From Gammaproteobacteria bacterium (GTDB taxonomy: Bacteria; Pseudomonadota; Gammaproteobacteria; Ga0077536), in NCBI GenBank assembly GCA_024234975.1, contig JACKNH010000042.1, positions 1 through 25,211 of the forward strand: DNA of 25,211 bases, read 5' to 3'. A program made the position numbers and the translations under genes. The notes under the pieces are model-generated. The model saw only the letters and a program-made list of their open reading frames with translations. It was not told the origin of the DNA and searched no databases. Below are positions 1 to 8,627 of this stretch, piece by piece. The first letter of the stretch is position 1. The number at the start of each line of letters is the position of its first letter.

Positions 1-573
1 GGCGTCGCCAAGGACTTTGTCGAGAGCTCGTCGTCGCTGGGCTGGGTGTTCCTGTTGGCGCTGGTTTTGATCTACCTCGTGCTGGCCGCGCAATTCGAAA
101 GCTTTCTGAGTCCGTTCGTGATTCTGCTGACGGTGCCGCTCGCCATGGCCGGCGCGCTGCTGGCGCTGTGGGCGGCCGATCAGACCTTGAACATCTTCTC
201 GCAGATCGGGTTGATCATGTTGATTGGCCTTATCACCAAGAACGGCATCCTGATCGTCGAATTCGCCAACCAGCGCTTCGAAGCCGGTGTCGGCACCCGC
301 TTACAGGCGGTGCGCGAAGCAGCTGCCGCGCGTCTGCGTCCCATTCTGATGACGACGCTGGCCACCGTGCTCGGCATTCTGCCGATTGCATTGGCACTTG
401 GCGCCGGCGCCGAAAGCCGGGTGTCGATGGGTATCGCTGTCATTGGCGGGCTGCTGTTCGGCAGTGCGCTCACTTTGTTCGTGATTCCCGCGATGTACGT
501 GCTGTTGAATCCGCATGGCCGTGAAGTGCCGGCAGAGGATGCGGTGATCGCACCTGCCGGTGTACCTGGCTGA
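1..573 (+). CDS. RND-family efflux pump inner-membrane transporter, C-terminal fragment
   Basis: The frame is open from base 1, so the gene begins outside the window; 190 C-terminal residues are visible. They contain several long hydrophobic segments matching the last transmembrane helices of AcrB/MexB-type (HAE-1) pumps. The conserved GLITKNGILIVEFANQ stretch (about residues 77-92 of the fragment) is the family's L-x-G-x-x-x-K-N-x-I-L-I-V-E-F-A helix, and RLRPILMTTLATVLGILP is the next conserved helix start. Such pumps use proton-motive force to expel drugs, detergents or metabolites across the envelope with a periplasmic adaptor and an outer-membrane channel. Substrate cannot be read from this end. 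The C-terminal tail after the last helix is short. The next gene starts 77 bases downstream on the same strand, so co-transcription with the amidases is possible but not shown. Confidence 0.93.
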   Translation, partial: GVAKDFVESSSSLGWVFLLALVLIYLVLAAQFESFLSPFVILLTVPLAMAGALLALWAADQTLNIFSQIGLIMLIGLITKNGILIVEFANQRFEAGVGTRLQAVREAAAARLRPILMTTLATVLGILPIALALGAGAESRVSMGIAVIGGLLFGSALTLFVIPAMYVLLNPHGREVPAEDAVIAPAGVPG

Positions 574-650
574 GCGCAATGCATCTGCGTAATTCATGAC
601 GGGCCCGCGCGGTCACCGTCAGGCGTTGCAAACATGAGGAGTAGCTGACA

Positions 651-2648
651 ATGAGTTTCCGCAAGGTTGTGCTGCTGTTGACGCTGGCGGGTCTGTTACC
701 CGCCGGGAACGTGCTCGCCAGCAGCGCCGATGGTTTTCATCTGCAGGAAGCGACGATCAGTGAAATCCAGGCGGCATTGCTCAGCCGCCAGATCACCACT
801 GCCGGTCTGGTGAAGATGTACCTGGACCGCATCAAGGCCTACAACGGCACCTGCGTCAACCAGCCGCACGGTATTCTCGGGCCGATCACGACCATAGCGC
901 ACGCCGGCCAGATCAACGCGCTTGCGACTTTGAACCTGCGGCCGGCCACGCGCATTGCCATGGGTTTCGATGAGCGCAAGGCGCGCAGCCTCACCCATCC
1001 CATCGATGATGATCCGATGATGCCTGACGCACTGGAAGTGGCGGCGGAGCAGGACCGGCAACTTGCCGCGTCGGGCAAGCTGGTCGGGCCACTGCACGGT
1101 GTGGTGATGGCCATCAAGGATCAATACGACACCATCGACATGCGGACGACCTCCGGCGCCGACGCCTTCTACGCCAACGATCGTCCCCCCACTGATTCAG
1201 AGTTCGTGCGCAGACTGCGCGCGGCCGGCGCCATCATTCTGGCCAAGGCCAACCTCGGCGAATATGCCTCGGCCATTCCTCGCAGTTCGTTTGGCGGCAC
1301 CTTCTGCAATCCTTACGACACGGAGCGTTCCCCGCGTGGTTCGAGTTCGGGTTCCGGCTCCGCCGTGGCGGCGAACCTGGTGACCTGCGCCATCGCCGAG
1401 GAATCGGGGTCATCCATCCGGGGGCCGGCCAGCGCGGCCAACAGCGTGGGTATCGCGGCGACGCAGGAACTGGTCAGCCGCCGTGGCATGGTGCAATTCG
1501 GTATCAATACCCGCGTCGGCCCGATCTGCCGTACCGTGGAAGATACGGCGAAAGTACTGGATGCCATCGCCGGTTACGATCCGGGCGACGAACTCACGGT
1601 GTTCACCCGCGGCCGCATGCCGCAACAGTCGTATGCATCGCATGCGCAACCCGGACGGTTGGACGGCGTTCGTATCGGTGTCGTGCGCGAATACATGCGC
1701 AAGAGCCTGTTCACCAGCGCTGATACACAGACGATCGACATCGTGTCCAGGGGCGTTGAGGATTTGCGTGCTCTGGGCGCCACGATCATCGATCCGGGTG
1801 AGGAGGGCGAGCTGTTCACCGGCTGTCTGCGGCGCTACGGACCGCAGGATGAGAACATCCTGTTCACCCGCAAGTATCCCGAACTGTTCGGTGTTGACGA
1901 GAACGGCAAGCCCACGACGGATCACACCAGTCTGCTGCTGGACATGGTGATGAATCCCGAACTCGTGCCGGCGGATTTCAACCTCCGCGAACTGGGTTCC
2001 GCGGCGCCGGACGGTCAGAACAAGTACATGATGAATCTGTACCTGCGCCAGCGCGGTGACAGCAACATCCGCAGCAACGCGGATTTGATCGTCAAGTCCA
2101 ATTTCCACAACGACCCGAATTTTCCTGACCGTCGGCAAGGTCGCGAACGTGCCGAGCAGGTGACTTCGTACAACATGGCGGAACGTCTGTTGCGCCGGTT
2201 CTCACTGCGCCAACTCGTCCTGCAATGCATGGAGGAGATCGATGTTGATGCACTGGTCTACCCGACTTCCAACCTGCCGCCGCGGCTGCTGGGCGCGCCC
2301 GAGGGGCCGAACGTCAATGGTCGCAGAGGCAGCGACGGTGTCTGGAGCCTCATCGGCGCGCAGGGCTTTCCGGTCATTACCGTGCCTGCCGGTTTTACCA
2401 CCGAGGTCTACGACCTGGTGCGTGATCCTGCCGCAGCAACATCAGTGGCAACGACATCAGAACAGAGCAATGCGCCGGAACCCACGAAGTTGGTCGGGCC
2501 GGTGCCCGCACGTCTGCCGGTGGGAATGGATATTGCCGGCCGACCGTTCGATGAGCCGTTGCTGTTCCGGATTGCCGCCGCCTATGAGCAGGCAACGCAT
2601 CACCGGTCAGCGCCCGGCGACTTCGGCGCACTACCGGGCGAGCCGTAA
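651..2648 (+). CDS. Exported amidase-signature hydrolase, copy 1 (665 aa)
   Basis: Amidase-signature (AS) enzymes hydrolyse amide bonds with a Ser-cisSer-Lys triad. All three residues can be placed: Lys156 in AIKDQ, cis-Ser231 in the Gly/Ser-rich RGSSSGSGSA loop, and nucleophile Ser255 in ESGSSIRGP. The spacings, 75 and 24 residues, equal those of fatty acid amide hydrolase. Residues 1-23 are a typical signal peptide ending VLA, so the enzyme should act in the periplasm or outside. At 665 residues it is clearly longer than the usual 450-550; the extra length lies after residue about 330, between the nucleophile and the C-terminal fold. The start is supported by AGGAG at 637-641, 9 bases before the ATG. 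A close paralogue follows 92 bases later. The substrate is unknown; peptide amides, acyl amides or xenobiotic amides are all possible. Confidence 0.92.
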   Translation: MSFRKVVLLLTLAGLLPAGNVLASSADGFHLQEATISEIQAALLSRQITTAGLVKMYLDRIKAYNGTCVNQPHGILGPITTIAHAGQINALATLNLRPATRIAMGFDERKARSLTHPIDDDPMMPDALEVAAEQDRQLAASGKLVGPLHGVVMAIKDQYDTIDMRTTSGADAFYANDRPPTDSEFVRRLRAAGAIILAKANLGEYASAIPRSSFGGTFCNPYDTERSPRGSSSGSGSAVAANLVTCAIAEESGSSIRGPASAANSVGIAATQELVSRRGMVQFGINTRVGPICRTVEDTAKVLDAIAGYDPGDELTVFTRGRMPQQSYASHAQPGRLDGVRIGVVREYMRKSLFTSADTQTIDIVSRGVEDLRALGATIIDPGEEGELFTGCLRRYGPQDENILFTRKYPELFGVDENGKPTTDHTSLLLDMVMNPELVPADFNLRELGSAAPDGQNKYMMNLYLRQRGDSNIRSNADLIVKSNFHNDPNFPDRRQGRERAEQVTSYNMAERLLRRFSLRQLVLQCMEEIDVDALVYPTSNLPPRLLGAPEGPNVNGRRGSDGVWSLIGAQGFPVITVPAGFTTEVYDLVRDPAAATSVATTSEQSNAPEPTKLVGPVPARLPVGMDIAGRPFDEPLLFRIAAAYEQATHHRSAPGDFGALPGEP

Positions 2649-2740
2649 CACCGTTGGTGGGGGCAGGCGCCGAGGTGACGTCTGACCAGTATCGGGCGCA
2701 ATGGCTGCGGCCACGGCTTGCAGCAGCAGGAGATTGAATC

Positions 2741-4699
2741 ATGGCATTGCAGATGCGGTGGGGCCGGTGCTTACTGGCGGCACTTACATTGATGAGCGTC
2801 CATCTGGCAGTGGCGGCCGGCCCGCGCTTTCAGATCGAGGAAGCCACGCTGGCGCAGATTCAACAGGCGCTGCGTGCCGGACAACTGTCGACGGTCGATC
2901 TGGTCAATGCCTATCTGCAACGAATCAAGGCGTACAACGGCGCCTGCGTCAGTCAACCCGAAGGGCTGCTCGGCAGGACCGGGACGATAGTCAACGCGGG
3001 CCAGATCAATGCGCTGTCGACCTTGAACCTGCGTCCGGCGACCCGTCGCATCTGGGGTTTTCCCGATCACAACGCGCGTTCAATGACCGACCCGGCCGAT
3101 ACCGATGCATCGATGCCCGATGCATTGGAAGTGGCCGCGGCCCACGACAGGCAACTGGCGCAGTCCGGTGCGCTGGTCGGACCGCTGCATGGCATGGTGC
3201 TGGCGATCAAGGATCAATTCGATACGCGTGATCTGCGCACGACCTCCGGCGCCGATGCGCCGTACGCCAATGATCGGCCACCACTGGATTCGACCTTCGT
3301 CACCCGGCTGCGCCAGGCCGGCGCCATCATTCTGGCCAAGGCCAACATGGGCGAGTACGCCAGCGGCGATCGCAGCAGCTTCGGCGGTGTTTTCTGTAAT
3401 CCCTACGATACCGAGCGCAGCCCTGGCCGTTCCAGTGGCGGGTCGGCGTCGTCGGTCGCTGCCAACCTCGTGACCTGTGCCATCGGCGAAGAGTCCGGCC
3501 CTTCGGTTCGCAACCCCGCCAAGAACAACAACGTGGTCGGCCTGGCGCCGACCCAGGAGCTGGTCAGCCGCGCCGGCATGATCCGCGCTTCGTTCATGAA
3601 TGACCGCGTCGGACCCATGTGCCGCAACGTGCAGGACGTCGCGCTGTTGCTGGACGCCATGGCCGGTTTCGATCCCGCCGATGAGTTGACCGCTTTTGCA
3701 GTGGGCCACATGCCGTCGCAATCGTACGCTGAGTCGGCACGCCCACAACGGTTGGACGGGCTGAAGATCGGGGTGGTGCGGGAATACATGGATCGTGGCC
3801 TGTTCACCCGGGCGGATGAACAAAGCATCGCGATAGTCGAAGCGCAACTCGATGTACTACGCGGCCTGGGCGCAAGCATTGTCGACCCCGGTGCCGGTGG
3901 CGCGCTGTTTCAGGAATGTGTCGATGAATACGGACCTTCAGCGCACGGCGCCGGCTTTGTGAAGCAATATCCCGAGCTGTTTCCGGTCGATGCCGCGGGC
4001 AAGCCCGCAGCCGACCACATGCCGCTGCTGGTCAATATGGCACTCGATCATCAACTCGTGCCGGGCCGCGCCAGCATCCGTGACCTTGGCGGCGATCGCA
4101 CGGTCGGCGAAGGACGTTACGTGCTGGAGTTGTATCTGCGTCAACGTGGCGATGCGAATATCAAGAGCGTGGCTGACCTGATCGAGAAATCCAGGTTCTA
4201 TTCGGATATCCGTCCGGGCACCGGCTTCTCCGACAAGCGCCAATCACTGGTGACCAAGGCCGTCGACCAGACGTTTGATATCTCCAACCGGCTGCAGCAG
4301 CGCTTCGCGTTACAACAGATTGTTCTGCAATGCATGGCGCGGCTTGAGCTGGATGCCGTGACCTATCCCACCGGCAATATCCCGCCGCCGAAACTCGGCG
4401 CGCCGACCGAACCGACCGTCAATGGCCGCTCGGCCATGGCGTGGACGTTGCTTGGCGCCAATGGGTTTCCGGCGATCTCGGTGCCGGCGGGTTTCACCAG
4501 CGAAGTATATGACCGCATTCCCGACCCGGCGGACCCCGCCAATACTGTCATGGTCGGACCGGTGAAGGCCCGCTTGCCGGTCGGTATCGATTTCCTGGGC
4601 CGGCCGTTTGCCGAACCGGTGTTGCTGCGAATCGCCGCGGCCTATGAAGCCGCCAGTCATCACCGCGAACCACCGCCGGGCTTCGGGCCGGTGGAATAA
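2741..4699 (+). CDS. Exported amidase-signature hydrolase, copy 2 (652 aa)
   Basis: This is the tandem paralogue of the preceding gene, collinear along its whole length; by eye about two thirds of the first 180 residues are identical. The AS triad is present: Lys157 (AIKDQ), cis-Ser231 (GRSSGGSAS) and nucleophile Ser255 (ESGPSVRNP). Lys to cis-Ser is 74 residues because one residue is lost in the segment after NMGEYAS. The residue just before the nucleophile is proline, where the family usually has glycine and copy 1 has serine. Residues 1-25 form a signal peptide (…HLAVA). The start is fixed by AGGAG at 2728-2732, 8 bases before the ATG. Substrate is unknown. The short spacing suggests transcription with copy 1. 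About 300 bases without a gene follow before the TonB operon. Confidence 0.91.
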   Translation: MALQMRWGRCLLAALTLMSVHLAVAAGPRFQIEEATLAQIQQALRAGQLSTVDLVNAYLQRIKAYNGACVSQPEGLLGRTGTIVNAGQINALSTLNLRPATRRIWGFPDHNARSMTDPADTDASMPDALEVAAAHDRQLAQSGALVGPLHGMVLAIKDQFDTRDLRTTSGADAPYANDRPPLDSTFVTRLRQAGAIILAKANMGEYASGDRSSFGGVFCNPYDTERSPGRSSGGSASSVAANLVTCAIGEESGPSVRNPAKNNNVVGLAPTQELVSRAGMIRASFMNDRVGPMCRNVQDVALLLDAMAGFDPADELTAFAVGHMPSQSYAESARPQRLDGLKIGVVREYMDRGLFTRADEQSIAIVEAQLDVLRGLGASIVDPGAGGALFQECVDEYGPSAHGAGFVKQYPELFPVDAAGKPAADHMPLLVNMALDHQLVPGRASIRDLGGDRTVGEGRYVLELYLRQRGDANIKSVADLIEKSRFYSDIRPGTGFSDKRQSLVTKAVDQTFDISNRLQQRFALQQIVLQCMARLELDAVTYPTGNIPPPKLGAPTEPTVNGRSAMAWTLLGANGFPAISVPAGFTSEVYDRIPDPADPANTVMVGPVKARLPVGIDFLGRPFAEPVLLRIAAAYEAASHHREPPPGFGPVE

Positions 4700-5000
4700 G
4701 ACCACACAGTTCACTCGTCCCGCCGACTTCCAACCCTTCCGCACACCAGGAGTGGAAGGCTGCCTGTCCCACCAGCCATTTCAAGCGCGAATTTCAGCGC
4801 CGCGCTGTTCCACGCCAGTGCAGCCGAATCCACCCGCCAGTGATAGTCCTCGGAATTTCGATGCTCTGCACGGGTAGGGTGCAAAAAGCAGGCTGCGTCT
4901 TGAACACCAGAAGGCACGGTGGCGGCTATCCACCTCCGACAGGACCAGGCCGGGCTCAGGCGCCGGGCAACTGAACCATCAGAAAGAGGAACGGCGAGAT
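4700..5000. other. Intergenic region upstream of the TonB-type operon
   Basis: About 300 bases lie between the second amidase and the DUF3450 gene. I see no convincing ORF. A small inverted repeat, GGTGG at 4918-4922 and CCACC at 4930-4934, and a weak promoter-like pair (TTGAAC 4900-4905, GGCTAT 4924-4929, spacer 18) are the only structures noticed. No recognisable Fur box or intrinsic terminator was found. The operon promoter probably lies here, but its position is not established. Confidence 0.4.
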
Positions 5001-5783
5001 ATGAACCAGAGAACGACGGATTTGCTACGCGCTGCGCTGCTCGTGGGGTGCGCCGCGGGCGTGTTGTGTGCCAACGGCACTGCGCTGGCGGCGGAGACGG
5101 ACAAGGTGAACTCCACGATTGGCGAACAGGCGGCAACGGAGGAAGCCGCGGTTGCTTCGCAAAAGAAGATTGAACGCATGGACGACGAGGCCACCAAGGC
5201 AGCGGCCGATTACCGACGCATGGTCGCCGAAGCGCAGAGTCTGCGTGCGTATAACGACCAGCTCGAACTGCAGGTGAAATCGCAGGAAGAGGAGATCGCC
5301 GACATGACGACGCAGCTGGATGAGATCCAGACCACGTCGCGTGAGGTGCTGCCATTGATGAGCAAGATGCTCGCCACGCTGCAGACGTTCGTCGAACTCG
5401 ATGTGCCGTTCCTGATGGATGAACGTAAAACCCGGTTGGCGCAGCTCGACCTGATGATGTCACGGGCGGATGTTTCAACCTCGGAAAAATATCGACGGCT
5501 GGTCGAGGCCTACCAGATCGAAGTTGAATACGGCAGAACCATCGAAGCCTATCAGGGCAAGGTCGGCGAGAAGACGGTCGAGTTCCTGCGCACCGGTCGG
5601 GTATCGCTGATGTACCAGACGCTCGACGGCAAGGAAACCGGCTACTGGGATACGGACGCCAAGGACTGGGTGGTCGATGAATCCTACCGCGAAGCGATGA
5701 TCGCCGGCTTGAAGGTGGCCAAGAAGCAGGCCGCACCCGATTTTCTTTCAGTTGCCATTCACGCGCCCAAGGAGGTCATGTAA
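5001..5783 (+). CDS. DUF3450 family periplasmic coiled-coil protein of a TonB2-type operon
   Basis: The 260-residue product has an N-terminal signal peptide (cleavage near residue 30, TALA-AE). A long charged, predicted coiled-coil segment (about 35-120, rich in E, Q, K and A) follows, then a globular part with the WDTDAKDWVVDESYREAM segment near the C-terminus. This fits DUF3450, a family known almost only from operons with TtpC/ExbB/ExbD/TonB genes in marine and environmental gammaproteobacteria. It is probably a periplasmic accessory of the TonB motor; its molecular function is not known. It is the first gene of the operon. The ATG is preceded by AAGAGGA at 4984-4990, 10 bases away. Its stop overlaps the next ATG by one base (TAATG), so the two are translationally coupled. 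Confidence 0.87.
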   Translation: MNQRTTDLLRAALLVGCAAGVLCANGTALAAETDKVNSTIGEQAATEEAAVASQKKIERMDDEATKAAADYRRMVAEAQSLRAYNDQLELQVKSQEEEIADMTTQLDEIQTTSREVLPLMSKMLATLQTFVELDVPFLMDERKTRLAQLDLMMSRADVSTSEKYRRLVEAYQIEVEYGRTIEAYQGKVGEKTVEFLRTGRVSLMYQTLDGKETGYWDTDAKDWVVDESYREAMIAGLKVAKKQAAPDFLSVAIHAPKEVM

Positions 5784-7180
5784 TGAAACCTACCCATCTG
5801 CTGAGCAGAATGATCCTGCCGTTGGCGCTGATGACCAACGCCTTCAGTGCCGCCGCGGTGACCGCGGGCGATCTCGATGCGCTGCTCGAGCAGACGCGCA
5901 CGACCCGTCAGGCCGAGGCGCGCGCCAATGCCGAGCGCGAATCCAAATTTCTGGCCGAGCGTAACAAGCAGGCGGAAATGATGGAGGCGGCGAAGGCGGA
6001 TCTCGCCACCCAACAGTCGCGCAGTGAAGCGCTGACAACCAGTTTCGACGGCAACGAAAAGCAGCTGAGCGAGATGCAGGAACAGCTCGAAGCCAGGGCC
6101 GGCAACCTCGGTGAGATGTTCGGTGTCGTCCGCCAGGTGGCCAATGACTTTTCGTCGGTGGTCAACAATTCGTTGATCAGTGCCCAGTACCCGGGCCGGA
6201 CCGAGTTCATGACCAAGCTGGCGCAGTCCAAGAGTCTGCCGTCGATGAGCGATCTCGAACGCTTCTGGTTCGAGCTGCAACAGGAAATGACCGAGACCGG
6301 CAAGGTGGTCAAGTACAAGTCCACTGTGATCGCACCCGAAGGCGAGGATACCTCGGCGGTGGTGACACGCATCGGACCTTTCAGTGCAACGACCAGTGGC
6401 AATTACATGAGCTACCTGCCCAGCCAGCAGCAGCTGGCGGTGATGGCGCGGCAACCCGGGCCGGAATATCGCAAGTCGGCGCTGGAACTGGAAGAACTGA
6501 CCAGCGGATATACCGAGGGTGTGGTGGATCCCACCCGTGGCACCTTGTTGTCCATCTACGCGCAGCGGCCAAACGTCGCGGAGCGTATCGAAAAGGGTGA
6601 AGCGGTCGGTTATGTGATCCTGGTCGTCGGTTTCATAGGCGCCGCGCTTGGCCTGTACCAGCTGGCCTACCTGTCGGTGGTGCGCTACAAGGTCCGCAAC
6701 CAGATGAAGTTTGTCGCCGACCCGCACGACGACAACCCGTTGGGCCGTGTGCTCGCGACATTCAAGGCGCCGGATACCGAAAAGCTGGAACGTTCTGCGG
6801 ATGTGGTGGAGTTGCGCATCTCCGAAGCAGTTCTCAAGGAAGTGCCGCGGCTGGAACGCTTCCAGTCATTCCTCAAACTCGCGGTCGCCGCCGGTCCTTT
6901 GCTGGGCCTTATCGGTACCGTCATCGGCATGATCATGACCTTCCAGAGCATCACCGAGTCGGGCTCCAGCGATCCCAAGCTGATGGCGGCCGGTATCTCG
7001 CAGGCGATGATCGCCACCGTGCTCGGCCTGAGTATCGCGGTGCCGCTGCTGTTCCTCAATGCCTGGCTGGCTTCGATATCGAAGTCGATCGTCCAGGTGC
7101 TGGATGAACAGAGCGCGGGTCTGCTGGCGGGCCGCCTTGAATTGCTCGAGGCGGAATCGGAGACCCGTGATGCTGCCTGA
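5783..7180 (+). CDS. TtpC-like MotA/TolQ/ExbB proton-channel protein with long periplasmic N-terminal extension
   Basis: The 465-residue product has two parts. Residues 1-25 are a signal peptide. Residues about 35-115 form a coiled coil (AEARANAERESKFLAERNKQ and following), and a periplasmic region extends to about 270. The C-terminal third is a MotA/TolQ/ExbB domain with three membrane segments: GYVILVVGFIGAALGLYQLA, LAVAAGPLLGLIGTVIGMIM and a third around ATVLGLSIAVPLLFLNA. This is the architecture of TtpC, which in Vibrio TonB2 systems is needed with ExbB2/ExbD2 for siderophore uptake. It is about twice the length of ordinary ExbB. An excellent AAGGAGG (5769-5775) lies 7 bases before the ATG, inside the end of the DUF3450 gene. 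The 3' end overlaps the short exbB by 11 bases. A ligand-specific role cannot be read from sequence. Confidence 0.9.
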   Translation: MKPTHLLSRMILPLALMTNAFSAAAVTAGDLDALLEQTRTTRQAEARANAERESKFLAERNKQAEMMEAAKADLATQQSRSEALTTSFDGNEKQLSEMQEQLEARAGNLGEMFGVVRQVANDFSSVVNNSLISAQYPGRTEFMTKLAQSKSLPSMSDLERFWFELQQEMTETGKVVKYKSTVIAPEGEDTSAVVTRIGPFSATTSGNYMSYLPSQQQLAVMARQPGPEYRKSALELEELTSGYTEGVVDPTRGTLLSIYAQRPNVAERIEKGEAVGYVILVVGFIGAALGLYQLAYLSVVRYKVRNQMKFVADPHDDNPLGRVLATFKAPDTEKLERSADVVELRISEAVLKEVPRLERFQSFLKLAVAAGPLLGLIGTVIGMIMTFQSITESGSSDPKLMAAGISQAMIATVLGLSIAVPLLFLNAWLASISKSIVQVLDEQSAGLLAGRLELLEAESETRDAA

Positions 7181-7697
7181 TTTCGTCACCGACCCGCTGG
7201 GCAGCCTGGGCGACATGCGCGAACTCGGTGGTCCGGTGGTGATGTGGATATTTGCGGCCTGCATCGCCATGTGGACCATCGTTCTGGAACGTATCTGGTA
7301 CTTCCGGGTGGTGTTGCCGCAGGACCGCGCCAGGCTGCTGGTGCAATGGGAACAGCGGACCGACCGGCAGACGTGGGCCTCGCGGCAGATTCGCACGGCG
7401 ATGATCTCGCAGCTGAATGAAGGTATGACCCGCAATCTGCATCTGCTGCGCGTACTGGTGCCGATGTGCCCGCTGCTCGGATTGATCGGTACGGTCATCG
7501 GCATGCTCAGCGTCTTCGATTCAATGGCGGCGCTGGGTTCGGCTGATGCACGGTCCATGGCCACCGGTGTCTCCGAAGCGATGGTCTGCACGCTGATGGG
7601 GCTGGCGGTGAGTATCTCCGGACTGTATCCGGTGTACTACTTCCGCCGCACGGCGCACATGCAGACGGAAAAGCTCGCGGACAGGTTCGGCTTCTGA
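7170..7697 (+). CDS. exbB: ExbB-like TonB motor proton-channel protein (175 aa)
   Basis: This is a compact MotA/TolQ/ExbB protein with the family's three membrane segments: GGPVVMWIFAACIAMWTIVLE near the N-terminus, then RVLVPMCPLLGLIGTVIGML, then MVCTLMGLAVSISGLYPVYY. The PLLGLIGTVIGM signature is shared with the TtpC-like protein upstream. ExbB pentamers surround an ExbD dimer and pass protons to drive TonB. I start it at the ATG at 7170, with GGAG at 7159-7162 and a 7-base spacer. The frame is open further upstream to 7059, but that stretch is out of frame with the TtpC-like gene it lies in and reads as an arginine-rich shadow. It overlaps the upstream gene by 11 bases. Having both a long and a short ExbB-type subunit is typical of TonB2/TtpC systems. 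Confidence 0.92.
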   Translation: MLPDFVTDPLGSLGDMRELGGPVVMWIFAACIAMWTIVLERIWYFRVVLPQDRARLLVQWEQRTDRQTWASRQIRTAMISQLNEGMTRNLHLLRVLVPMCPLLGLIGTVIGMLSVFDSMAALGSADARSMATGVSEAMVCTLMGLAVSISGLYPVYYFRRTAHMQTEKLADRFGF

Positions 7698-7754
7698 GAT
7701 TGCCGGTGAATACCGCGGCCGGTGAAACGCCGGCTTCGGCGAGCAACAGATTTC

Positions 7755-7759
7755 GAGGG
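7755..7759 (+). promoter_or_regulatory. Ribosome binding site that fixes the exbD1 start
   Basis: GAGGG sits 7 bases before the ATG at 7767. The alternative GTG at 7722 in the same frame has no such site and adds a 15-residue arginine-rich leader, so the ATG is preferred. Confidence 0.65.
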
Positions 7760-7766
7760 TTTTGAA

Positions 7767-8183
7767 ATGCGATTGAAGCGACGTTTGACGGACCATGATT
7801 CCGACGATACCGGCATCGACCTGGCGCCGATGCTGGACTTCGTATTGAACCTGCTGATCTTCTTCATCATCACCGCGGTATTCGCCAAGGAGGTTGGGTT
7901 GACCGTAAGCCGGCCCAACTCATCGGCGGCGACTGAAAAAAAGGAAGCGGGCAGCATCGTCATCACCATCAATGCCGCGGGCGAGGTCATCGTCGACAAG
8001 CGCACGGTGGACCTGCGATCCGTGCGCGCCAGCATCGAACGCCTGCATGCGCAACGGCCGGATGACTCGGTCGTCGTCGTGGCGCAGGAGGGCGCCTATA
8101 TCGGCATCCTGGTGCAGGTCATAGACCAGGTGCGCCAGGGCGGGATACAGGATGTCTCGATCGCGGCTTCCGAATCAGCTTAA
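7767..8183 (+). CDS. exbD: ExbD-like TonB motor protein, paralogue 1 (138 aa)
   Basis: ExbD has a short cytoplasmic start, one membrane helix with a protonatable aspartate, and a periplasmic domain. Here the helix is LAPMLDFVLNLLIFFIIT, and Asp24 corresponds by position to the essential Asp25 of E. coli ExbD. The periplasmic part (about 50-138) carries the family pattern VDKRTVDLRSVRASIERL and the final GGIQDVSIA. Length is normal. The ATG at 7767 was chosen over an upstream GTG because of the GAGGG site. It lies 69 bases after exbB and is followed 15 bases later by a second exbD-type gene, with nearly identical membrane helix but a more different periplasmic domain. Confidence 0.92.
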   Translation: MRLKRRLTDHDSDDTGIDLAPMLDFVLNLLIFFIITAVFAKEVGLTVSRPNSSAATEKKEAGSIVITINAAGEVIVDKRTVDLRSVRASIERLHAQRPDDSVVVVAQEGAYIGILVQVIDQVRQGGIQDVSIAASESA

Positions 8184-8198
8184 ACGGAGAATCAACCC

Positions 8199-8615
8199 AT
8201 GATAGGCAGACGTATGTCGGAAGCGGACAGCGAGGAGTCACATATCGATCTGGCGCCGATGCTGGACTTCGTGTTGAACCTCCTCATCTTTTTCATCATC
8301 ACGACATCCTTCGTCAAGGAAGCCGGCATCACCGTCAACAAGGAAAAGGCGATGACGGCGGAAAACCAGGAGTCCGGCAACATTCTGATTGCGATTCGCC
8401 CGAACGGTGACATCTGGATGGACAAGCGCCGGGTGGATATCCGTGAAGTGCGGCCATTGATCGAACGGCTGCATGTCGAACGGGTGGAGGATACGGTGGT
8501 CATCATCGCTGACAAGGAATCACAGACCCAGGTGCTGACCAAGGTCATGGATGCGGTCAAGGCCGGCGGCATCAGCGATGTTTCCATCGCCACGTTGCCT
8601 GGCGCGAGCGGTTGA
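8199..8615 (+). CDS. exbD: ExbD-like TonB motor protein, paralogue 2 (138 aa)
   Basis: This is the second ExbD in tandem and has the same length as the first. The helix IDLAPMLDFVLNLLIFFIIT matches paralogue 1 exactly; Asp23 is the proton-path residue. The periplasmic domain has the same layout (WMDKRRVDIREVRPLIERL, then GGISDVSIA) but differs at many positions. GGAG at 8186-8189 lies 9 bases before the ATG; an internal ATG five codons later is less well placed. In ExbB5-ExbD2 motors two ExbD chains fill the pore, so two genes could supply a heterodimer. That is inference. The tonB gene starts 12 bases after its stop. Confidence 0.92.
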   Translation: MIGRRMSEADSEESHIDLAPMLDFVLNLLIFFIITTSFVKEAGITVNKEKAMTAENQESGNILIAIRPNGDIWMDKRRVDIREVRPLIERLHVERVEDTVVIIADKESQTQVLTKVMDAVKAGGISDVSIATLPGASG

Positions 8616-8627
8616 GGGAACACTGAT

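Noticed and set aside
1410..2138. 242-codon minus-strand ORF inside amidase copy 1
   Set aside because: It covers the conserved amidase core on the other strand and has no recognisable features of its own.
4711..5736. 341-codon minus-strand ORF opposite the DUF3450 gene
   Set aside because: It is proline-, arginine- and serine-rich, a typical antisense frame in G+C-rich DNA. The plus strand has a signal peptide, ribosome binding site and operon context.
5759..6727. 322-codon minus-strand ORF opposite the TtpC-like gene
   Set aside because: It has no domain or start site, while the plus strand is a clear ExbB-type operon member.
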